Assembly: GCA_020639235.1 (NCBI GenBank)
Contig: JACKHC010000001.1
Coordinates: forward strand, 1,364,001-1,428,000
Source: Phycisphaeraceae bacterium
Lineage (GTDB): Bacteria > Planctomycetota > Phycisphaerae > Phycisphaerales > UBA1924
Length of the DNA: 64,000 nucleotides
Direction: 5' to 3'
Below the pieces are notes generated by a model that was not told where the DNA came from, searched no databases, and was given only the letters and a program-made list of their open reading frames with translations. Shown piece after piece: positions 9,828 to 17,872 of this stretch. Each line of letters starts with the position of its first letter. Within the stretch, counting starts at the first letter, position 1. The position numbers and the translations under genes were made by a program.

Positions 9828-11173
9828 AAGACACGCGCCGTTTCGCGCTCGGCGTTCCTCGCCGCCAGACGCCCGGCGCGCTCGTTCACGAACATCACGA
9901 CAGCGAGACCGACCACGAAGAACCCGGTGAGCGTCCACAGGGCGGCGGTGGTGCCGATGCCCGCTTTGATTTCGCCGAAGGTGAGCACACCGATCGCGCC
10001 CGCGAGTTTGAAGGTCAGCCCCCACAGGCCGAAGAACTCGGCGCTGCGGTGTTTGGGCGTGAATGCGCCTACGAGCGCGCGTGTGGCGGTGCCGATTCCG
10101 CCAAGGCCGAAGCCGAGCCCGTTGCCGATGAGCCAGAACATCCATTCGGGCGACCACCCCCCCCGTGACCGCGACATGGAGAGCCACGCCAGCGCGGTGC
10201 AACTGACGATCCACACGAGCAGGTACGCGATGACGGTCCGCTTGGCGCCGAGGCGTCCGGTGAACGCGGCGGTGGCGATGGCGGCGACGGCGCCGGTCGC
10301 GGAGATCTGCAGCACGAACAGCACGAGCTTGGACTGCTTGAAACCGAACTCTTCGGCGAGGATGGATGCGAAGGCGATGACTGTCTGCACGCCGAAGGCG
10401 TAGATGAGGAAGCCTGCGAGGAAGAGCACGAGTTGCCGGTACCGCGTGGCGTGGGAGAGGGTCTCCTTGAGGCGCCCGAAGCTCTGCGTCCAGATGCTGC
10501 CGGTCGGCGGCGAGGCGGGCTTGCGGTCATCACGGAGCAGCCGGATCGCGGGGATCATGCCGAAGAGGAACCACAGCCCCGCGATGACGAACATCGGGCG
10601 CCACTGCGCCTCGCTCTTCCATCCGAAGATCGCGAAGATCACGGCGGTGAGCACGAGGAGTGTGACCGCACCGGAATAGCCCATCGCCCAGCCCAGCGCG
10701 CTGATGCGCCCCATGGACTTGCGGGTGGAGAGGTCCGGCAGGAACGACGCCAGGAAGTTCTCGCCCAGTTGGAAGCCGATGTTGGCCATCGCGAAGGCGG
10801 CCACGGCGAGCCATACATCGCCCGGGCCGGCCAGTGCGAGCACACAGGTCAGCGCGGCGCAGAGGAGGCCGCTCCCGATGAGCACCTCCTTGCGCAGCCC
10901 GCGGGCGTCACTCAGCGCGCCGATCAGGGGTGAGATCAGGACCACCAGGAAGAGACTCCCCCCCTGAGCCCGCGCCCACACCGCGTCGCCGGCGGCGAGC
11001 AGGGCAGGGTCCGAAGATCCCTGCGCGATGACGATCTTCTTGAGATAGATCGGGAACAAGAGTGTGATAATCAGCAGCGTGAACGACTGATTGGCGAGGT
11101 CGTACATCCCCCACGCCCAGACCTCCTTGGGGTTGGGCAGGCCGGCAAACGGGTTCAGTCGGCGGAGATTCAT
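9824..11173 (-). CDS. MFS transporter of the UMF1/Atg22-like family
   Basis: 449 residues with about 12 predicted membrane helices. The opening WAWGMYDLANQSFTLLIITL is the characteristic start of the UMF1 (Atg22-like) branch of the major facilitator superfamily (compare WalYDfaNSaf). Helix 2-3 carries SPLIGALSDARGLRKEVL, the DxxGxRK signature loop, and SFLPDLSTRKSMGRISALGW follows. It ends with a basic cytoplasmic tail. Family members are proton-coupled or facilitated exporters, and the Atg22 relatives move amino acids; the substrate here is unknown. It diverges from the kinase gene on the right (57 bases between starts), so that spacer must carry both promoters. Confidence 0.85.
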   Translation of the reverse strand: MNLRRLNPFAGLPNPKEVWAWGMYDLANQSFTLLIITLLFPIYLKKIVIAQGSSDPALLAAGDAVWARAQGGSLFLVVLISPLIGALSDARGLRKEVLIGSGLLCAALTCVLALAGPGDVWLAVAAFAMANIGFQLGENFLASFLPDLSTRKSMGRISALGWAMGYSGAVTLLVLTAVIFAIFGWKSEAQWRPMFVIAGLWFLFGMIPAIRLLRDDRKPASPPTGSIWTQSFGRLKETLSHATRYRQLVLFLAGFLIYAFGVQTVIAFASILAEEFGFKQSKLVLFVLQISATGAVAAIATAAFTGRLGAKRTVIAYLLVWIVSCTALAWLSMSRSRGGWSPEWMFWLIGNGLGFGLGGIGTATRALVGAFTPKHRSAEFFGLWGLTFKLAGAIGVLTFGEIKAGIGTTAALWTLTGFFVVGLAVVMFVNERAGRLAARNAERETARVF

Positions 11174-11229
11174 GCGGATGGATCCGCGAATGGTAACGAG
11201 CTGTCTCGAATCGCCCGATTCTGGATACC

Positions 11230-12357
11230 ATGCTCGATGTGCTCAGACGCAAGTCCAAAGACTCAGGCGACGCATCGCCCGCGGACAGAACGGCGCCGCT
11301 GGACGCCGCCGTGTCGGCTTCGGTGTCTCCCGAGTTGCTGGCGCGTCACGTGGTGCAGCGCGGCCTGTGCACGCAGGACGAGGTCGACCGCGTCAACTCG
11401 CCCAACCTCTATGCGGCCAACCAGTTGGGCGACAAGCTGATCCGGGCGTCCTACCTGACCCGCACGCAGCTCGAGCGGGCGCTGGCCGATCTATCGGCGT
11501 ACTCCGTGCTGCCGACGCTCCCGGGATTCGAGATGCTCGAGATGGTCGGGCGCGGGGCGGCCGCGACGGTGTACAAGGCGCGGCAGTTGTCGCTCGACCG
11601 CGTGGTGGCGGTGAAGATCATCGCCGAGGATGTGGTGACGGACTCGAACTTCATGAGCCGGCTTATGGAAGAGGGGCGTGCCACGGCCCGGCTCTCGCAC
11701 CCGCACATCGTGCAGGCGTTCGATGTCGGGCATGTGGGGCGGTTCAACTTCCTGGTGATGGAACTCGTTGAGGGCACCACGCTCGGCGACATCATCAAGG
11801 AGCGCAAGGTCATCCCCGAGGATGAGGCGCTGGACATCATCATCCATGTCGCCGAAGCGCTCGGGCACGCGCATGAGCAGGGATTCGTGCACCGCGATGT
11901 GAAGCCCGCGAACATCCTCATCACCAAGATGGGCGTCCCCAAACTGGCCGACCTCGGGCTGGCGCGCGCGTTCCGCGACTACGAGCGGGCGCTCGCCGAG
12001 AAGGGGCGCGCCCGCGGCACGCCCAACTACATGTCGCCGGAGCAGGTCCGTGGCTCGGTGAACATCGGGCCGCAGGCCGACATCTACGCGCTAGGCGCGA
12101 CCTTCTATCACATGATCACGGGCGAGGTTCCTTTCTACGCGCCCGACTCGCCGACGGTGATGCGGATGCACCTCGAGATGGACCTTGTCCCGCCGTGCAA
12201 GAAGCGCGACGACATCTCCGAGGGCGTGTCGGAGGTCATCGAGAAGATGATGGCCAAGGACCGCAAGGGCCGGTACCAGTCGTGCGCCGAGTTGCTCGTC
12301 GAGCTCCGCGCCTGGCAGGGCGTCGCCAAGCTTCGGCGCGGCGAGCGATCCCGCTGA
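11230..12357 (+). CDS. Serine/threonine protein kinase
   Basis: 375 residues. Residues ~35-90 (SPELLARHVVQRGLCTQDEV, then LTRTQLERAL) resemble the small helical N-terminal domain shared with GspE/PilB-type ATPases. The Hanks-type kinase domain spans ~100-365: glycine loop GRGAAATVYKA (~107), VAVKII with the ATP-binding lysine, HRDVKPANIL (His221, Asp223), DLGLAR in place of DFG, and the activation segment GTPNYMSPEQVRG. The catalytic residues are intact, so it should be active. No C-terminal sensor or membrane helix is present, so it is likely cytosolic. Gene 12377 starts 19 bases after the stop on the same strand, so they may be co-transcribed. Substrates unknown. Confidence 0.9.
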   Translation: MLDVLRRKSKDSGDASPADRTAPLDAAVSASVSPELLARHVVQRGLCTQDEVDRVNSPNLYAANQLGDKLIRASYLTRTQLERALADLSAYSVLPTLPGFEMLEMVGRGAAATVYKARQLSLDRVVAVKIIAEDVVTDSNFMSRLMEEGRATARLSHPHIVQAFDVGHVGRFNFLVMELVEGTTLGDIIKERKVIPEDEALDIIIHVAEALGHAHEQGFVHRDVKPANILITKMGVPKLADLGLARAFRDYERALAEKGRARGTPNYMSPEQVRGSVNIGPQADIYALGATFYHMITGEVPFYAPDSPTVMRMHLEMDLVPPCKKRDDISEGVSEVIEKMMAKDRKGRYQSCAELLVELRAWQGVAKLRRGERSR

Positions 12358-12376
12358 GGCGTACCATGTCCCCCGC

Positions 12377-13177
12377 ATGGCGGACGCGATCCCACAACTC
12401 AAGCCGCTCATCATTTCGGCACCCTTCGGGAACTATGTTCAGCCCGAGGGATGCACGGCCACGCTCGGCACATTCACCGCGGCGCGCCGGCCCGGTCGGG
12501 TGTGGCGCGTCATCAGGACGGTCCGCTACTACCCGCGCCTCCGCGCCTGGGTGAACAAGATCGGGCTGCGGAATCCGGGCATCGGCTGGCTCGTCGAGAA
12601 GACGCGGGCGGGCGGGATCGATGTGTCGGACAAGATCGTGTCCGTGCACGGCTTCACGCCCGATGACTGGTGGGCGCTCATCGAGAAGAGCGCAGCGCTG
12701 AAGCCCCTGGCGATCGAGTTGAACATCTCGTGCCCGAATGTCGGGGAACTGAACTGGCCGGGCGATCTATTTACTCGCGCGGTGGCAACAGGTGTTTCCA
12801 CGATCGTCAAACTCCCGCCGGTGAACTACGAACTGGCATTCGACGACGCGATGCGGGGCGGCGTCCGCACCTTCCACTGCTGCAACACGCTGCCGGTCCC
12901 GGCCGGGGGCGTCTCGGGCAAGCCGCTCATGCCCGTGGCGCTGCAGTGCATCCGCGACCTGCGACTGCGTGCGGGCGGCACGCCCATCACGATCATCGGG
13001 GGGGGCGGCATCACGACGCCGGGCGACATCGACGCCTACCGGGACGCCGGCGCGGATCACTTCGCGATCGGCACGAAGGTGATGCACCCGAAATACCTCT
13101 GGTCGCACCGGGGCATCGCGCCGCTCGTCGAGCGGGCGTCGCTCTCGGCGAAATCGATGCGTCACAACGCCCAATGA
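12377..13177 (+). CDS. Dihydroorotate dehydrogenase family FMN enzyme
   Basis: 266 residues with a TIM-barrel DHOD pattern: SAPFGNY near the N-terminus, ELNISCPNVGE (the NxSCPN motif, whose Cys is the catalytic base in class 1 enzymes), IVKLPP for the FMN-binding lysine strand, IIGGGGITTPGDIDAYRDAG and FAIGTKVM for the phosphate-binding loops. It is somewhat shorter than typical PyrD (~300-340). It could be a true pyrimidine biosynthesis enzyme (dihydroorotate to orotate) or a paralogue. No pyrK or other pyr gene is adjacent. It sits 19 bases after the kinase gene on the same strand. I withhold the symbol because the shortened N-terminal part makes the exact reaction uncertain. Confidence 0.75.
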   Translation: MADAIPQLKPLIISAPFGNYVQPEGCTATLGTFTAARRPGRVWRVIRTVRYYPRLRAWVNKIGLRNPGIGWLVEKTRAGGIDVSDKIVSVHGFTPDDWWALIEKSAALKPLAIELNISCPNVGELNWPGDLFTRAVATGVSTIVKLPPVNYELAFDDAMRGGVRTFHCCNTLPVPAGGVSGKPLMPVALQCIRDLRLRAGGTPITIIGGGGITTPGDIDAYRDAGADHFAIGTKVMHPKYLWSHRGIAPLVERASLSAKSMRHNAQ

Positions 13178-13222
13178 CGGGTCATGTAGAGTCGGGGGGC
13201 TAATCAAAGGAGAACCCCCACG

Positions 13223-13591
13223 ATGAAGACACACAGAGTCCCCGCCGCATTTCTGACCGCCGCCGCCCTCGCCGTGCTCCCCGCGTGCGTTGTCGGGTCG
13301 AGCAACAAGGTCTCGACCAAGGGGCGGCCCATCTCCGAGAACACGCTCGAGGTGCTGGAGCCGGGCGCGACGAGCGAGCAGCAACTGGTCGATCTGCTGG
13401 GCGAGCCGACGCGCAAGATGGAGAACGACGACTCGAGCACGGTGTATGTGTACGAGTACGAACGCCGGAAGTCCGGGAGCGGGTACATCCTGTTCGCGTT
13501 CGGCGGGTCGAGCGAGTCGGTCGAGCAGCGGACGGTGTATGTGAAGGTGCGCAACGGCTTGATCGAGCGCTACTGGGTGGACGCGGCGTAG
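13223..13591 (+). CDS. Small lipoprotein with BamE/SmpA-like fold
   Basis: 122 residues. MKTHRVPAAFLTAAALAVL followed by PACV gives a lipoprotein signal peptide with the lipobox LPAC, so the mature protein should start at Cys and be lipidated. Residues ~40-120 resemble the BamE/SmpA domain: a helix with LEVLEPGATSEQQLVDLLGEP, then KMENDDSSTVYVYEYER and VYVKVRNGLIERYW. BamE is a small accessory of the outer-membrane protein assembly machine, but many planctomycete proteins share only the fold. A good ribosome site, AAAGGAG, lies just before ATG 13223. Its 3' end is 7 bases from the convergent thioesterase-like gene. Confidence 0.75.
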   Translation: MKTHRVPAAFLTAAALAVLPACVVGSSNKVSTKGRPISENTLEVLEPGATSEQQLVDLLGEPTRKMENDDSSTVYVYEYERRKSGSGYILFAFGGSSESVEQRTVYVKVRNGLIERYWVDAA

Positions 13592-13598
13592 GGCGTGC

Positions 13599-14276
13599 TT
13601 ACGCCGGTCCCCGCTCGCGCTTCTTGGCCTTGTGGTGCGCCTTGGGCGTCACATGGAAGGTCGCTTGGCACTTGCCGACGCGCTTCTCACGCTTCATCGG
13701 CTTGGTGATCGATTGGAAGATGTCGAGGTCCACCGTGATGTTGAACTCGCTGCCCTCGGCCTTGAGCGCTTTGACATCCTCGACGGGCGTGACGCGATAG
13801 GTGGCGGGCCCGAGGCATGGGCGGAGGAACTTGTAGGAGAGTTCCTTGCACACCACGGTGTAGTCGGAGCCGACTTCGGCGAAGAGGTACATGCCGCCGG
13901 CGACCTCGGAGTTGGCCAAGAGCGCGGCGCCGGCCATGGCGTTGTACCAGTTCTTGTTGACGCGCTTAAAGGGGAGGACGGCGGTGAAGGTATTGCCGTC
14001 GACGCGCTTCATGCGGATGCCCGACTGGAAGGCGTAGGGGAGCCAGATCATCGAGCAGACGCGGTGCCAGAAGTTGTTGCGTGTGGAGAGGCGGGAGATC
14101 CACGCCTCGATGCGCTCGAAGAAGGATTTCTTTCGCTTGGTTCCGGGCCCGCGGCCGTCGCCGCCCGGGTCGGACTCGGTGCGGGCGCCGACGGGCGCAT
14201 CGACAACCTCGGGGGGGGCGGCGTCCGCCTGCCCGCTGGAGAACGCCGAGATGTCGCCCGCTGCAACCCGACTCAC
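13599..14276 (-). CDS. Hotdog-fold thioesterase-like protein (DUF4442-like)
   Basis: 225 residues. The first ~60 residues are low-complexity and polar. The remainder fits a PaaI/DUF4442 hotdog domain: SGIRMKRVDGNTFTAVLPF, NKNWYNAMAGAALLANSEVA (the long helix around which the sheet wraps), then YTVVCKELSYKFLRPCLGP and strands ending FNITVDLDIF. Family members hydrolyse acyl-CoA thioesters or are uncharacterised. No Asp/Glu catalytic signature can be assigned with certainty. It is transcribed toward the lipoprotein gene. Start codon ATG 14276; a later start within the polar region is possible. Confidence 0.7.
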   Translation of the reverse strand: MSRVAAGDISAFSSGQADAAPPEVVDAPVGARTESDPGGDGRGPGTKRKKSFFERIEAWISRLSTRNNFWHRVCSMIWLPYAFQSGIRMKRVDGNTFTAVLPFKRVNKNWYNAMAGAALLANSEVAGGMYLFAEVGSDYTVVCKELSYKFLRPCLGPATYRVTPVEDVKALKAEGSEFNITVDLDIFQSITKPMKREKRVGKCQATFHVTPKAHHKAKKRERGPA

Positions 14277-14354
14277 TCGATGGGGTCTCCTTCCGTGCCG
14301 GGGATCATAGGTCAGGATGACGCCCGTCCGGGGGCGAACCCGCGATCTTTCGCT

Positions 14355-15188
14355 CTATAAGTCGCTTTCGGTGAGGATGTGTTCACCGGGGCGATCGGGG
14401 TCCACGCTCGTTGTGAAGACGGGGTGACCGTGCTCGTGGTCGAGGACGAGTTTCCAACTCTTTTCCGATGCTGATCGGAGCAGCTTGGCGCGTTCCTGCT
14501 GGCTCGTCCACGCCTCAACATCGTAGGCCATGCATGCCGAGGATCGGGAGTGCCACCTTGTCGGCATCACATCCGGTACGAACACGACCTGGCCCTGCCT
14601 GCCGCCGTCGATCCGCACCGCCTGCTGGCCCCAGGTGTGACCCGGCACGGGCCAGACATGCACGCCGGGCAGCACCTCGTCCTCGCCATCGACGAGCGTG
14701 ACACGCTCGGCCACTTCGGGGGTGAGGTGGTCCTTGAGGTAGGTCTTGTGCATCGTGGAGCGGTTGGCGATCGCGTCCTCCCATTCGCGCCGCTGCACGA
14801 TGATCTCGGCGTTGGGGAACGTCAGCGTCGGCCCGTCCGCGGCGTGGCGCGTGAGCCCGCCGGCGTGATCGAAGTGCAGGTGCGTCACGATCACCGCGTC
14901 GACATCCTTGGGGTCGCAGTCCGCTTCGTGGAGCGCATCGTGAATCGCGCGGTCCTCCATCGCGTAGATGGAGCGTTCCTTCTCGCCGAACTTGTCGCCG
15001 ATGCCGACCTCGACGACGACGAGGCGTCCGTCGCGCTCGAGGAGCAGCGAGTTGGTCTGGAGGGGCATGCGGTTCGCCTCGTCGGGCGTGCACCACTTCT
15101 TCCAGACGGGGCTGGGGATGATGCCGAACATGCACCCGGCGTCGAGTCTGAACGCCCCCGCGCGCAAGAGTGTGACATTCCAAGCCAT
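14355..15188 (-). CDS. Metallo-beta-lactamase fold hydrolase
   Basis: 277 residues from ATG 15188 (MAWNVTLLRAGAF). A longer frame to 15254 exists but would add 22 basic residues unlike the family. The zinc-site signature is clear: VIVTHLHFDHAGG (HxHxDH), the later histidine in VPGHTWGQQ, the Asp in VVFVPDVMPTRWH, and a final H in LDHEHGH. The family includes lactonases, glyoxalase II and other esterases; the overall layout (MPLQTNSLLLERDGRLVVVE early, then HLHFDHAGGLT) is closest to MBL-fold lactonase-like enzymes. Substrate unknown. It diverges from ruvB with about 100 bases between the starts. Confidence 0.85.
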   Translation of the reverse strand: MAWNVTLLRAGAFRLDAGCMFGIIPSPVWKKWCTPDEANRMPLQTNSLLLERDGRLVVVEVGIGDKFGEKERSIYAMEDRAIHDALHEADCDPKDVDAVIVTHLHFDHAGGLTRHAADGPTLTFPNAEIIVQRREWEDAIANRSTMHKTYLKDHLTPEVAERVTLVDGEDEVLPGVHVWPVPGHTWGQQAVRIDGGRQGQVVFVPDVMPTRWHSRSSACMAYDVEAWTSQQERAKLLRSASEKSWKLVLDHEHGHPVFTTSVDPDRPGEHILTESDL

Positions 15189-15286
15189 CGGAATCGGGCT
15201 CCTTCCCGACTTTGCGCTTCGCCCCATCCGGGGGCCTCTGGCAAAAGGGGGCATAGCGTAGCCGATCGGGTCGATACACTCTCCCC

Positions 15287-16333
15287 ATGGCGACGGAACG
15301 CTGGATATCTTCGCAGACTCGCACCCCCGAGGAGGAGGCTCTGGCCTTCTCCCTCCGCCCGGCCCGGCTCGATGAGTATGTGGGCCAGTCCGACCTCGTC
15401 GAACGCCTGCGGATCGCCATCCACGCCGCCCGTGAGCGGGGGGAGGCCCTCGACCATCTCCTGCTCCACGGCCCGCCCGGCCTCGGCAAGACGACCCTCG
15501 CCCATGTCATCGCCACGGAGATGGGCTCGGCGGTCCACACGACCTCCGGGCCGGCCCTGACCCGCGGCACCGACCTCGTGGGGGCGCTGACCAAACTCAA
15601 GCCCAATGATGTGCTGTTCATCGACGAGATCCACCGACTGCCGGTGGCGGTGGAGGAGTTCATCTACCCCGCGATGGAGGACCGGCGGATCGATGTCGCG
15701 GTGGACTCGGGGATGAACGCGCGGACGGTGACGATCAAGCTCCAGCCCTTCACGCTGATCGGGGCGACGACCCGCGCGGGGCTGCTCAGCGCGCCGCTCC
15801 GCTCCCGCTTCGGGCTGACGCACCACCTCAAGTATTACCCCGCGACCGATCTGTACAACATCCTCTCGCGCAGCGCGCGTCTGCTGACGATCGTTTCCGA
15901 CGCCGACTCGCTCAACGCGATCGCGTCGCGCTCACGCGGCACGCCGCGCATCGCCAACCGTCTGCTGCGGCGCGTGCGCGATTACGCGCAGGTCCGCGCC
16001 AATGGCTCATTCACCGAGCGCACGGTGAGCGAAGCGTTGGCGCTGGAGGGGGTTGATGAACTGGGGCTGGACGAACTGGATCGCGCGTATCTGAAGGTCA
16101 TCGCGACGACCTACAAGGGCGGCCCGGTGGGGCTCGAAGCGGTCGCCGCGACGATGGGCGACGACGCGGGGACGCTCGAGGATGTGGTGGAGCCGTACCT
16201 GCTGCAGATCGGTTTTCTGGCGCGGACGCGGCGCGGTCGGCAGTTGACGGCGGACGCTGCGGATTACATGGGTGTGGAGTGCGCCAACGCGGTGACCGCA
16301 ACGCAGGCGGCGCTGTTCGAAGCCGGCGAGTAA
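15287..16333 (+). CDS. ruvB: Holliday junction branch migration ATPase RuvB
   Basis: 348 residues, the usual RuvB length. RuvB is the hexameric AAA+ motor that, with RuvA, moves Holliday junctions for RuvC cleavage. Visible: RPARLDEYVGQ at the N-terminus, Walker A GPPGLGKTTLAHVIA (Gly62 onward), SGPALTRGTDLVGALT (sensor region), Walker B LFIDEIHRLPVAVEEFIYPA, GATTRAGLLSAPLRSRFG with the arginine finger, SRGTPRIANRLLRRVRD (sensor 2) and the C-terminal winged helix GLEAVAATMGDDAGTLEDV and LLQIGFLARTRRGR. No ruvA or ruvC is adjacent. Confidence 0.97.
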   Translation: MATERWISSQTRTPEEEALAFSLRPARLDEYVGQSDLVERLRIAIHAARERGEALDHLLLHGPPGLGKTTLAHVIATEMGSAVHTTSGPALTRGTDLVGALTKLKPNDVLFIDEIHRLPVAVEEFIYPAMEDRRIDVAVDSGMNARTVTIKLQPFTLIGATTRAGLLSAPLRSRFGLTHHLKYYPATDLYNILSRSARLLTIVSDADSLNAIASRSRGTPRIANRLLRRVRDYAQVRANGSFTERTVSEALALEGVDELGLDELDRAYLKVIATTYKGGPVGLEAVAATMGDDAGTLEDVVEPYLLQIGFLARTRRGRQLTADAADYMGVECANAVTATQAALFEAGE

Positions 16334-16346
16334 TGACTGTCATGCT

Positions 16347-16374
16347 TGCGAGCACGAAGCGCGAGCGAGTGCCC
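16347..16374 (+). repeat. 28-bp arm of an inverted repeat flanking the DUF2750 gene (left arm)
   Basis: The 28 bases starting TGCGAGCACGAAGCGC are the exact reverse complement of 16816-16843. The element sits between the ruvB stop and the DUF2750 gene stop. Its translation gives the ARSASECP peptide that recurs in planctomycete ORFs as I recall, so this may be a REP-like family. Confidence 0.75.
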
Positions 16375-16376
16375 CG

Positions 16377-16796
16377 TTACTCTTCGCTATCGCAATCGGG
16401 GTCCTCGATCTGCGACAACTCAAACTCGATGTAGCCGCGTAAATCATCCGGGGATACCGGGATACTGCCGCCATTCGGCGTCGGAAACACACCAAATCGA
16501 ACGGACTCTTCTTTCGCGTCTTCGATCCATTTCTCGAGAAATCGGTAAATGTCGATGCGTTCTGGCTCGGCGTCAGACCACTCGACTTTCACAAACAACA
16601 TGGCGAACTCTCTAAATGGCCACAGGGGAATAAACACATTCCCGTCGTTGTCACCCATTGTGACAATGCCGCCGTTAAGAAGAAGAGTCCAGAGCTCGCG
16701 TTCACCGGCGACTTCCTTCAGAAAGTACCCAAACCGCTTCTTGAGGGGAATAGCCAGAACACCGTCCATTTCGCGTTGTGTGATGGCGCGGGGCAT
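16377..16796 (-). CDS. DUF2750 family protein
   Basis: 139 residues from ATG 16796 (MPRAITQREMDGV); the longer frame reads through the flanking repeat and is unlikely. The order LKKRFGYFLKEVAGERELW, MGDNDGNVFIPLWPFREFA, YRFLEKWIEDAKEE and FPTPNGGSIPVSPDDL matches the DUF2750 family: small cytosolic proteins of unknown role, often found in defence- or immunity-protein-like settings. The gene is enclosed by a perfect 28-bp inverted repeat, which suggests it moved as a unit. Base composition is lower in GC than its neighbours (many AAA, GAA and TCT-type codons), which supports acquisition. Confidence 0.75.
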   Translation of the reverse strand: MPRAITQREMDGVLAIPLKKRFGYFLKEVAGERELWTLLLNGGIVTMGDNDGNVFIPLWPFREFAMLFVKVEWSDAEPERIDIYRFLEKWIEDAKEESVRFGVFPTPNGGSIPVSPDDLRGYIEFELSQIEDPDCDSEE

Positions 16797-16815
16797 ATTC
16801 GCGGATAATAACTCA

Positions 16816-16843
16816 GGGCACTCGCTCGCGCTTCGTGCTCGCA
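16816..16843 (-). repeat. 28-bp arm of an inverted repeat flanking the DUF2750 gene (right arm)
   Basis: Exact reverse complement of 16347-16374, located 19 bases upstream of the DUF2750 start codon. The two arms enclose 441 bases. Confidence 0.75.
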
Positions 16844-16851
16844 GGACGAAT

Positions 16852-16876
16852 GAAAAAGGGCACATCTCCGTGCCCT
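16852..16876 (-). terminator. Rho-independent terminator for the PilZ gene
   Basis: Read on the minus strand: stem AGGGCAC / GTGCCCT (16857-16863 with 16870-16876), a 6-base loop, then TTTTT. It lies 60 bases past the stop of the PilZ gene. Confidence 0.7.
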
Positions 16877-16936
16877 ATGTGTGCTCTTGTGGTGAAGTAT
16901 CTCAACCGGCTCGGCATGGGCCGGCTCGCGTGGCCA

Positions 16937-17332
16937 TCACGCCGCGAGCGAATACCGCCCGCTCTTGAGGCGCGCCTCAAGGCGTTCCTTGTCGCCGAGT
17001 TGGCAGAAGGTCTTAAAGACGCAGGCCATGCGGACGGGGCCGCCGGACTCGAGGTCGTCTTCTTCCACCCACACGACGGTCGCCAGCGCGTAGATGGGCT
17101 TGCGGTGCATGGGGCGGAGATGCTCGGCGCCGGGTAGGGTGATACGGACGCCGATCTCGGAGCCGGGCTCGATGGGCTCATCGAGTTCGAAGCGCATGCC
17201 GCCGACGCTCAGGTCGTAGGCGTGGCCAGAGAACTTGAACTCGTCCTCCTCGCCGGGGCGGATGTCGATCGCGGTGTACATGGAGGGGAGCAGGTATCGC
17301 TCGTGCTGCCGCCGTTCGCTTCCGATCTGCAT
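16937..17332 (-). CDS. PilZ domain protein (cyclic-di-GMP binding)
   Basis: 131 residues from ATG 17332, which has GGAGG six bases upstream; an ATG at 17350 has none. PilZ domains bind cyclic di-GMP through an RxxxR arm and a D/NxSxxG strand turn, and both are visible: ERRQHERY and DLSVGGMRFEL. The rest of the domain (EIGVRITLPG, IYALATVVWVEE, MACVFKTF) fits the beta-barrel. It is a single-domain protein, so it probably acts as an adaptor that changes motility, secretion or envelope functions on c-di-GMP binding. It is followed by its own terminator, so it seems monocistronic. Confidence 0.85.
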   Translation of the reverse strand: MQIGSERRQHERYLLPSMYTAIDIRPGEEDEFKFSGHAYDLSVGGMRFELDEPIEPGSEIGVRITLPGAEHLRPMHRKPIYALATVVWVEEDDLESGGPVRMACVFKTFCQLGDKERLEARLKSGRYSLAA

Positions 17333-17458
17333 CGCCGGCCTCCGTGGCATTCCGTCAAAGGAAGCCCGGGCTCGTCCGTGAGCGATATCCGGGCCTATCT
17401 CCGACTATCGGCCCGTACGCCCCGCCCCATAAGCAAGTTCGATGAGAAATCGGTGAGG

Positions 17459-17869
17459 TCAGGCACCTGCGGCACCGCTCCCTCGCGCCCGGAATCGGGT
17501 CAGCAGCCGCGCGATCACCCATACGCCGACCATGTAGACCACCGCCGCCGCGATGCTCAGGAAGATCATGAGGTCGAGGGCTCCGCCTTTGTTCGAGACC
17601 ACTGTGACAACGATGCCTGTGACAAGAGCGATCACGGCCACATGAGCGAAGAGATGATCGAGGACACCCCGCCGAATCGCCACCCCATGAAAGCCGCAGT
17701 CGGCGCACTTCATTCCAAACCGGCGTCGATCGATCGAACCCGCCATGTACCACATCGGCCCGAGCAAGGCATTGAGTGTGTCCCGAGGCCCGGTCGGAAG
17801 TTTCGCGCGACGCATGCCCTCGGACCCGCACTTCGGGCAGATGCGAGCAGGGGAATGAAGTCCCGCCAT
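17459..17869 (-). CDS. Membrane protein with two CxxC zinc-binding pairs
   Basis: 136 residues. N-terminal CPKCG and a second pair CADCG (~residue 55) together form a plausible zinc ribbon. Two strongly hydrophobic segments follow (HVAVIALVTGIVVTVV and LMIFLSIAAAVVYMVGVWVI), so the ribbon is probably cytosolic and anchored in the membrane. Its ATG lies 3 bases past the stop of the Fur-family gene on the same strand, so the two are very likely one transcript. It may be under that regulator, but no operator is identifiable. Function unknown. Confidence 0.65.
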   Translation of the reverse strand: MAGLHSPARICPKCGSEGMRRAKLPTGPRDTLNALLGPMWYMAGSIDRRRFGMKCADCGFHGVAIRRGVLDHLFAHVAVIALVTGIVVTVVSNKGGALDLMIFLSIAAAVVYMVGVWVIARLLTRFRARGSGAAGA

Positions 17870-17872
17870 CGG

